Shown: piece after piece, positions 57,185-64,000 of the stretch
How positions within the stretch are numbered: the stretch's first letter is position 1
Layout of the letters: the number at the start of each line of letters is the position of its first letter
From: Neoceratodus forsteri
Taxonomy: Eukaryota > Chordata > Ceratodontiformes > Ceratodontidae
DNA length: 64,000 nucleotides
Direction: 5' to 3'
Assembly (NCBI GenBank): GCA_016271365.2
Contig: CM028136.1
Coordinates: 467,168,001 to 467,232,000 of the forward strand
Notes under the pieces: generated by a model
The model's input: the letters and a program-made list of their open reading frames with translations, nothing else
Told to the model about the DNA's origin: nothing
The model's database searches: none
Made by a program: the position numbers and the translations under genes

Positions 57185-57465
57185 CATAGGGTTATCCAGA
57201 TGCCCACACATTTTAGTACATACTGTATGTGTTCTTGTATATGGGCCCATAACTGCCTGATTGTGTGTCCCACATAGATTTTACCACCAGCATACCATAA
57301 AACATAAATAAACATTGTCTTGCATGTTATAAACTGCCTGATCTGTACTGCGGATGCTGAGGGTCTCTGTACTTCGATTAACTATGAATTTGACCTTAGG
57401 GCAGTTGAATACATACATAGAAAAATCAGAACTTAATTTTCTTGTAGAATATATTGTTGGCACTT
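57185..57465 (-). pseudogene. Penelope-like element GIY-YIG endonuclease fragment
   Basis: Minus-strand reading gives QFITCKTMFIYVLWYAGG, then GGKIYVGHTIRQLWAHIQEH and IQYVLKCVG (about 57340-57200). This is the 'VVYxLxCPCGxxYVGxTxRxLxxRIxEH' signature of Penelope-like elements, whose GIY-YIG nuclease cuts target DNA. The Cys-Pro-Cys before GKIYVG has become Tyr-Ala-Gly. Upstream frames (SDFSMYVFNCPKVKFIV) fit the linker. Both ends are truncated and frames shift near 57340. Confidence 0.7.
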
Positions 57466-58899
57466 TGAATCTGATAATGAACTGCAGCTGGATTTTTAAA
57501 CTGTAAGCACTTTGTCCATATTGATTACAAGATGATCTTGATTGGGTTCCCTTTTCATAAAATTAAGCCATGCATATGTTGTTTTTAACCTGCTATTGAC
57601 TGTTATAGGAAATGCCTTTTACTTAAACTAAACATTGTCTTTTCTTCTGCTTTAGCAAATGAGCACAGCCACATTTGCATGACACTGCTAGATTTGGAAA
57701 GGATTTTTTTTAATACAGCTTTTTTCCTCCCTAGAGCTGACAGACTAGCTCTCAGCCTTGTCGCCACCATCCGAGACAGATGCACACCTCTTTTGACCAA
57801 GCGGGGGCTAAGTTCCCCATGGATTTCCCCTATGGTGGGGCCAGGAGAGGGAGGGCTGCCCACCCCCATGGTAGACAATCCAGACTGCCTCAGGCAGTTG
57901 AGCAGCAGTGGAGGCTGCAGGGAAATAAGCAGGGCTTCATAAAGCATATCTTCCCCAATTTTCTGTGTTCTCCCTCCTTCACCTACTGTGGCAACACATC
58001 AGTACGTGTGTGTGACACACATGCACTGCAGAACTGTGGTCCTGCCCTTTGAGCCAGTTGTTGACCTGCACTACTACTGGAACTCCATCTGGTGGCAATC
58101 AGAGGCCAAGATGGCTGATCATCCTTGCCCAGGAGAGAAAAGCAGGCCCTGAGACACTTGCTCTTCTCCCACCCCACTGACCCCCGGCAGGACCGGCAGC
58201 CTGTGTTCATTCCCAAACATGGGTTACTGGCATGGCAGGAGCTAAGGTGTTCACTGCCTCAGCCCTCCACACCATTGGGCTGGTGTTTAAAAAGGATTTC
58301 TTAAGAATTTCTGGATGCATGTTCCTTCACAGACTAATCTGGCTACACTTTTTTACTTTATTCTGATTTCCTGATATCAGTTCAATTTATTTTTGTTCTT
58401 CCACTTTGTTCTATCAGCTCTCTATTTTTAAGAAGTGGTTTATTTCTAATTTCTAAGAGGTAAACAAATGTCACAATTGAGGGATTCTTAATGAATTTCA
58501 CTTATTCATAAACACATTTATTTTTTCTCAATCGTCACTCCATCTTCCCTCACTCCCTATCATTCCACTTCCCTTCTTTGTCTCCCTTCATTTCATTAAA
58601 GTTCACCCTGCGTGTTCATTTTCCTTTGTTGCTTCTCAACAATGTATTCCCTGCCACTTTAATGCCTATAGTGACCTCCAATTTAGCTTACATAAGGCAT
58701 ATTTAAATTTAATGAGGTCAGCAACTGAATCAGTATATCAAGGTTCTTCATACTTGTTTACTAGTAGCTCTGCTAAGTCCGCACTGAACACTATCAGTAT
58801 GGCTATTGCTCTCTTCATTGCATATTTGTATAATACCAGGCTCCTACCTGACTGCATCCGATGATCTACTTAAACTCAAATCTGACACAGAACACTTCT
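57466..58899. other. No gene recognised
   Basis: Holds a GC-richer part (57740-58250) with a 264-base open frame and a splice-acceptor-like CCTCCCTAG before 57735, but no known domain and no second exon. 58300-58880 is AT-rich and looks empty. Confidence 0.35.
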
Positions 58900-61144
58900 A
58901 AAACAAGCATTTGTCAATGCCGAATGTTCGCTTGCAGGTATTTGCAGTTGTATTTGGCACTTGGACATGGCTTAAAAAAATCAGTGACAAAGAAGTACAA
59001 GCATTTGTCAATGCCGAATGTTGCTTGCTTCTATGTGCTGTTTAGGTATTTGGAAGTCATTGGAGTGCAAATATTGAAAATTCGCGAACTTACGAGTGTG
59101 TGAGGGAACTCGCTAACGACGCTGTAAAACAGCCTACGCGGAATTTTTTCACCACAGATTTTCAACATAGACATTTTAAGACCTCTGCTCATGAACAGTG
59201 TCACTGTGATTTTCTTAATGTGTCCCATACATTGATTTTTGCACACCGACTGCACCATTGTGTGCTACATAGGGAAACATGTTTTGGGCAGGATGTAAAA
59301 TTACAGCTATACTGCTCATAAGGAGGTATGGTAAAATGGCAATGTTGAAAATCTGGAGGAAAATATTGAAAATTCGCGAACTTACGAGCGTGCGTAGGAA
59401 CTGAGCAACGCACGCTTGTAAAACAGTCATTTTTAGGAATTTTTTCACCAAATTTTCAACACAGCCATTTTAAGAACTCTGCTCATGAACAGTGTCACTG
59501 TGATTTTCTTAATGTGTCCCATATATTGAGTTCTCACACCGACTGCGTCATCGTGCGCTACATGGGCAGAAGCACATTTTGGGCAGGATGTGAAAAATGA
59601 CAGCTGTACTGCTCATGAGAAGGTGTGGTAAAATAGCAATGTTGAAAATCTGGAGTGAAAATATTGAAAATTCGCAAATGTGCAAGCATGCGTAGGAACT
59701 GCTCAACACACGCTCGAAAAACAGTCATTTTTAGGAATTTTTTCACCAAATTTTCAACATAGCCATTTTAAGATCTCTGCTCATGAACAGTGTCACTGTG
59801 ATTTTCTTAATGTGTCCCATACATTGATTTCGCACACCAACTGCGCCATTGTGTGCTACATGGGCGGAAACACATTTTGGGTGAGATGTGAAAAATGACA
59901 GCTGTACTACTCATAAGGAGGTGTGGTAAATGGCAATGTTGAAAATCTGGAGTGGAAATATTGAAATTGAAACCCACGAAATGTTTAGGAACCGCGCAGA
60001 ACGTGACGTCAGAGAACAATCATTTTTAGAATTTTTTCACCAAATTTTCAACATAGACATTTTAAGACCTCTGCTAATGAACAGTGTCATAGTGATTTTC
60101 TTAGTGTGTCCCATACATTGATTTCGCACACCGACTGCACCATTGTGCGCTACATGGGCGGAAACACATTTTGGGCAGGATGTGAAAAATGACAGCTATA
60201 CTGCGCATAAGGAGGTGTGGTAAAATGGCAATGTTGAAAATCTGGAGTGAAAATATTGAAAATTCGTGAACTTACGAGCCTGCGTAGGAACTGCGCAACG
60301 CATGCTCGTAAAACAGTCATTTTTTGGAATTTTTGCACCAGATTTTCAACATGGGGTTTTGGACCTTTCTGAATGATGTCACTGTCATGGCATTATTTGG
60401 CCCAAAGGGTGATTTCACGCAGTGACCGCGAGTGACTGCGAAATCACCTTCGGCCCGAATAACGCCATGACAGTGACATCATTCATGAGAAGGGTCCCAA
60501 AACTCTGTGTTGAGAATTTGGTGCAAAAATTCCAAAAAATGCCTGAGATATGCAATAAAGTTGAAACCCCTGTCTAGCCCATTATACAGCTTACCGGCAT
60601 TTCCTCAGTTCGCGGTCGGCTTTGAAGAGTGCAGATGTATTCCGAGTCCACGAGTCGTCGTGCTGAGCTCCAGAAGTAAGTATGGGGTGAGGAGGTGGGA
60701 GGTGGGTGCTCAGTGGGTGGGTGCGGGTTGTGGGAGGGGGCCTGGGAGATGCGCTGCGGGGACCGCTTTCAATTTACAGGTTTAAAAAAAACAGATGACG
60801 TGGGACATTTGCCACACTGGGGTGGGCTCTCAGTGTGACAGAAGATGGCTGGGGGCCATGGAGCCGACGTGGGGATTGGGCACCCTCCGGCAGATGACGA
60901 TCTGGCCACGCTTAGGTGGGCTCCAGCTGGCAGCAAAGCTTTGGGCGAGGTGGTGTTGTGCATGACAGTGGTGGTTTGTTTGAAGAGAAGACCACCAGCT
61001 GTCATACACAGCACCGCGTTCGATTGATGCAGGACTGCCACGCCTGCTCAATGGAGCAGGGAATTGCAGGGGAAGGGCACACCTCCAAAGTGTCCCATTC
61101 TCCCAAGACGTTCCTTGCGCATGCACACAAGCGAACGTAAAAAG
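58900..61144 (+). repeat. Right arm of the 12.6-kb inverted-repeat structure
   Basis: In plus orientation: CAAGCATTTGTCAATGCCGA at 58906 and again at 58997 (91-bp direct repeat), the 296-bp palindrome array, a strong hairpin (60365-60492), TTTGAAGAGTGCAG (60620), GTAAGTATGGGGTGAG (60676), GGATTGGGCACC (60875), CTTTGGAGGTGTGCCC as its complement (about 61077-61092) and an outer edge GCGAACGTAAAAAG (61131-61144). Each landmark has its inverted counterpart in the left arm in the same order. Confidence 0.75.
59050..60492. repeat. Array of about 296-bp palindromic units (right), ending in a strong hairpin
   Basis: ATGAACAGTGTCACTGTGAT-type landmarks at 59190, 59484, 59782 and 60076 give spacings of 294, 298 and 294 bp. 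Each unit pairs internally (for example GGCAATGTTGAAAATCTGGAG with the ATTTTCAAC...GCCATTTT part). The terminal unit at 60365-60492 is a hairpin whose outer 21 base pairs are perfect (60371-60391 with 60464-60484) and whose arms reach about 60 bases. Confidence 0.88.
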
Positions 61145-61833
61145 TGATTATGTTTACACTCTCTTTTGTTAGGACAGTTTGACCTTTGGCCACTATATTC
61201 TTCAATTTGCAGTATCACCATGGAGTCTGTTTTAGACTTGGTGCTTAAAAATGTTGGTGTTGATATCGCCATTAATATTAGAAAGTGCTTTAATTCAGTG
61301 CTGCATTTATTAAACTGCCATTAGGTATGCTAGCACTTCAACCTGGAGCTTCTAAAGATACAGGTTATAGTAAGGACTTGCTCTCTGAAGAAGTATAGCT
61401 CCAAAGCACTGGGGTATTGTTCTTTGTAACTCTATTGCATGAAAAGACTTGATGTATTTCAAGGTCAGTACTGTAAATACACATTTTGTAGCTTCCTAAC
61501 TGGAATGCTTTTTTTCTCCTGGGTTCTGGGGCTGGCATTATGAATGTGCACCTGAACATGCCAGTGGTGTACCCAGGCAGAGTGACATCTCATGTGCCAC
61601 AGTGTTCCCTGGTGTAGAGCAGTTTGTTGTACTGGAATAACATGCATAATACTAACATACAGTCATATGATTATATTACATTTGACCAATCACATATCTT
61701 GGTTTTAATTTCTCAGTTATAAAGTGATGTATGTTTGTTCTTGTCTTTCATTTTGGAAAGTTACAATTTACTGTTGGAATTTTATAAAAATACTGTATCT
61801 TTGTATAACAGAATTTGTTTCTAATTTCTTCTG
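61145..61833. other. No gene recognised
   Basis: AT-rich sequence outside the right arm. Short open frames only; no known domain or repeat landmark. Confidence 0.35.
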
Positions 61834-62012
61834 CTTACTTGATGAGTAGTGCTGCAAGTTCAGTTCTGCAAAAGAATCAAACACCTCAAAGTTTGGGTGT
61901 TTGATTCTTTCAGATGGTGACGAACTTGTAGGGTAAGTAGGCAGACTATTAGTTTGACTGGTTTAACATGGTCTGAATGATGTGAACTTGTCAAACCAGT
62001 CAAATCATGAAC
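61834..62012. repeat. Two consecutive perfect-stem hairpins
   Basis: AAAGAATCAAACACC (61872-61886) pairs perfectly with GGTGTTTGATTCTTT after a 10-base loop, and pairing extends less perfectly outward through CAAGTTC...GAACTTG and CTGCTTACTT...AAGTAGGCAG. Next, TTTGACTGGTTT (61954-61965) pairs perfectly with AAACCAGTCAAA at about 61990-62001. The pair of stems resembles a foldback MITE. Confidence 0.7.
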
Positions 62013-62639
62013 TACAGTTTGCACCTGATACAGATAACTTTACTGTGACTGAGTCACAGGCTAGTACAGTCTCTTTTTGCAGCTCAACCTCATGTGAGCC
62101 AGCAGGAGAGGTCACTTGCATGCTTGGCATCAGGCTGATAGGTAGCTCAGGCAGGGTGTTGTACAAATCTTGTTAGATTAGCTAGGAAAACAAAGAAAAT
62201 GTAATTGTTCTTTGCTCTTTCACCACTAAAGTTCGATTAGACAGTTGGCTGAGCAGCAAGGCTGCAACTTAGGATAGGGAGGAAAGGAAGAAGAAAAAAG
62301 CAGCAGCGGCAGTGTTGCAGCTCGCAGGAGGTCTCTGGGAGCAGGGGCTTGGCTGACTGGTGGGACTGGAGGAGGAGGAGTGTGCTTTCGACTGGTCAGT
62401 GGGCAGACGGGGCACATTAGGTGGCAATCTGCCAGTGTCCATTTTTTGTTTCAGAAGTAGCATTACAAGCCCCTGGCAGAGGCCTTTTGGGAGTTACTCT
62501 TTTAGGAATTTTACTGGGCTGTGTAGTAAGTTTGTGCCAGCAGCAGCATGACAGTGCCCGCCAACAGGTAATTGGTAGCTTGGTGGGATCCCCTTCAGTT
62601 TCATTTCTTTTTCTGGCAGTTTTTTAGTCATTAGTTTTC
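62013..62639. other. Unassigned; right part may be decayed units of the following array
   Basis: No gene is recognised. From about 62290 the text (GCCAGCAGCAGCATG, GGTAATTGGTAGCTTGGTGG at 62570) resembles worn copies of the tandem unit that follows. Confidence 0.4.
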
Positions 62640-63610
62640 CTACTCTTCCTCCACTTGAGTCCTGAAGCAGCCTTTTACAGTGCTATCTGGGAAGTGAGCA
62701 GCAAGTCTGTGCCAGATGAGCTGGCAGTGTGCTGGTGGCCAGCCCCTGGTAAGTGGCACCCCCATAAAAAAAGATAAAAAAATAATTCCTTCCTCCTCCT
62801 CCTCCTCCTGAGTCCTGAAGCAGCCTTTAGCAGTGTGATCTGGGCAGAGGGCAGCAAATGTGTACCAACTGGCAGCTGGTGCCTGGACCCTGTTAGTTGG
62901 CACCTGGGTGGCACCAGATCAAAAAAAAAAAAAAAAAAAAAAAAAGAAAATCACATTCCTAAAGTTCTTTCCTCCTCCTCTTCCTCTTGAGTCATGAAGC
63001 AGCCTTTTGCAGTGTGATCTGGGCAGTGGGCAGCAAGTGTGTGCCAGCTAGCAGCATGTCGGTGCCCAGCCCCTGGTAGTTGGCACCTTGGTGGCATACC
63101 ATAAAAAAAAGTAAAACAAAACATGTTCCTCACTCCTCCTCCTGGGTCCTGAAGCAGCCTTTTGCAGTGTGGCCTGGGCAGTGTGATCTGGGCGGTGGGC
63201 AGCAAGTGTTTACCAGCAGACAGTGTGCTGGGGCCTACCCCTGGTGGGTGGCACCTTGGTGGCAACCTATAAAAAAATAAAAAGAAAAAAAAGAAAGTAA
63301 AAGAAAATTGCAAAAATGTCTCCACATTACTGATGTCCTTTTCTTTTTCTCCTCCTCCTCCTCTTCCTCATGAGTCCTTAAGCAATAATTTACAGTGTAA
63401 TCTAGGTTGTGGGCAGCAAGTGTGTGCCAGCTGGTAGTGTGTCAGTACCCAGCCCCTGTGTCAGCTGGTAGCAAGTTAGTGCCAGGCTTCTGGTAATCCT
63501 TGGTGGCATCCCATTGATAAAATAAAATAAAAAAATCACAAAATTAAATAAAATGTAAGTCTTCATCATTCTCATCATCCAGGTGGCTGAGTCCTGTAGC
63601 AAGCATTAGG
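62640..63610. repeat. Tandem array of roughly 155-230 bp units
   Basis: Each unit has a C/T-rich start (TCCTCCTCCTC), GAGTCCTGAAGCAGCCTTTT, CAGTGTGATCTGGGCAGTGG, GCAGCAAGTGTGTGCCAGCT, CAGCCCCTGGTAGTTGGCAC, a GGTGGCA segment and an A-rich end. CCTGAAG landmarks lie at 62661, 62814, 62993, 63148 and (as CCTTAAG) 63377, so spacing is 153, 179, 155 and 229 bp. A-runs differ widely (25 As near 62920-62945), which explains much of the length variation. The last unit is the most diverged. Confidence 0.85.
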
Positions 63611-64000
63611 AAATGGAACAACAGAGAGGTCAAGTAGATGACGGTATGGGATCATCCAATTCCAGTCACATCAAAGACAAACAAAACCATAGTGTGCTTG
63701 GTTATAGACTGTCTGTCTCAATGGGAACTACAAGTGTAGAAGAAGATGACAGTAGCAGTCGAATGGTCCATAGAGTATCACACATTGCAGGAGCCACTCG
63801 CAGTGAGACTGCAGGGATTGCAACATGATCAATCATTGTAGAAAAAAAGGAATAAGAGAGGAATGTGTCAGGTAGTGAGACAGTCAGGGGAGGAATAAAG
63901 TGATTTGACAGAGCTTCTTGGGGACAGTGATATGGACTGTGATAATATACCCAATAAAAGTGATAGCAGCCAGCAGTTCTGGAAAAGGGAAGTGGAACCA
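63611..64000 (+). other. Unassigned; possible start of a coding region cut by the window end
   Basis: A 71-codon frame (63613-63828) begins MEQQRGQVDDGMGSSNSSHI and is Ser/acidic-rich; a further open stretch reads GDSDMDCDNIPNKSDSSQQF near 63920-63980. The composition resembles the acidic N-terminal part of some DNA-binding or transposase proteins, but there is no domain to name and stops lie between the parts. Confidence 0.2.

Noticed and set aside
57679..57942. Host exon preceded by a splice-acceptor-like CCTCCCTAG
   Set aside because: The 88-codon frame matches no family, there is no donor site or partner exon, and both strands are open here.

Overview
The window looks like a piece of a large, repeat-rich vertebrate nuclear genome, most likely amphibian. 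I infer this only from the transposon mix: DIRS-1-like, Tx1-clade, L1, CR1, L2, Penelope-like and Gmr1-type Ty3/gypsy elements together are typical of amphibians (caecilian, salamander or frog) and less so of fish or amniotes. I found no intact host gene, no rRNA, no true tRNA gene, no CRISPR array and no bacterial operon. Nearly everything recognisable is a broken mobile element or a repeat, so most coding entries are pseudogenes with stops and frameshifts. Boundaries were read by eye and are approximate unless said otherwise.

Layout. 0.3-4.3 kb: a Penelope-like tail with a hammerhead-like core, a DIRS-1-like element (RT end, RNase H, tyrosine recombinase, terminal repeats) and antisense CR1 debris. 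4.7-10.8 kb: a long antisense L1 with both ORFs. 11.5-12.1 kb: a sense L1 3' end. 12.7-21.4 kb: two same-strand Tx1-clade copies, the first with ORF1 (zinc knuckles) and ORF2, the second with ORF1 only. 21.4-25.7 kb: CR1 pieces in opposite orientations that together cover about one full-length element. 26-30 kb: a LINE tail, tandem duplications and two strong palindromes. 30-35 kb: a LINE endonuclease start with a decayed 2A-like peptide, then CR1 copies. 35-38 kb: a 50-bp minisatellite and unassigned sequence. 38.2-43.2 kb: an L2 LINE interrupted by a full-length-looking, ORF1-only L1 (HAL1-like) with a 6-bp target duplication. 43.3-46.3 kb: a second LINE of the L2/Jockey group interrupted by a tRNA-derived SINE.

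The most unusual structure is at 48.5-61.1 kb. About 12.6 kb is bounded by inverted arms of 2.2-2.4 kb. Each arm carries an array of about 296-bp units that are themselves palindromic, a strong hairpin where array meets flank, and a GT-AG intron-like segment of about 105 bp at the same relative place. Inside lie a truncated Gmr1-type gypsy element (SCAN-like gag, protease directly followed by integrase), more hairpins and a Penelope-like GIY-YIG fragment. This could be a giant foldback-type element or two opposed copies of a 2.3-kb repeat. The last 2.5 kb holds two hairpins and a decaying tandem array of roughly 155-230 bp units.

The elements do not form a pathway. The window records successive insertions: L1 into L2, SINE into LINE, CR1 into or beside CR1, and CR1 next to DIRS termini.
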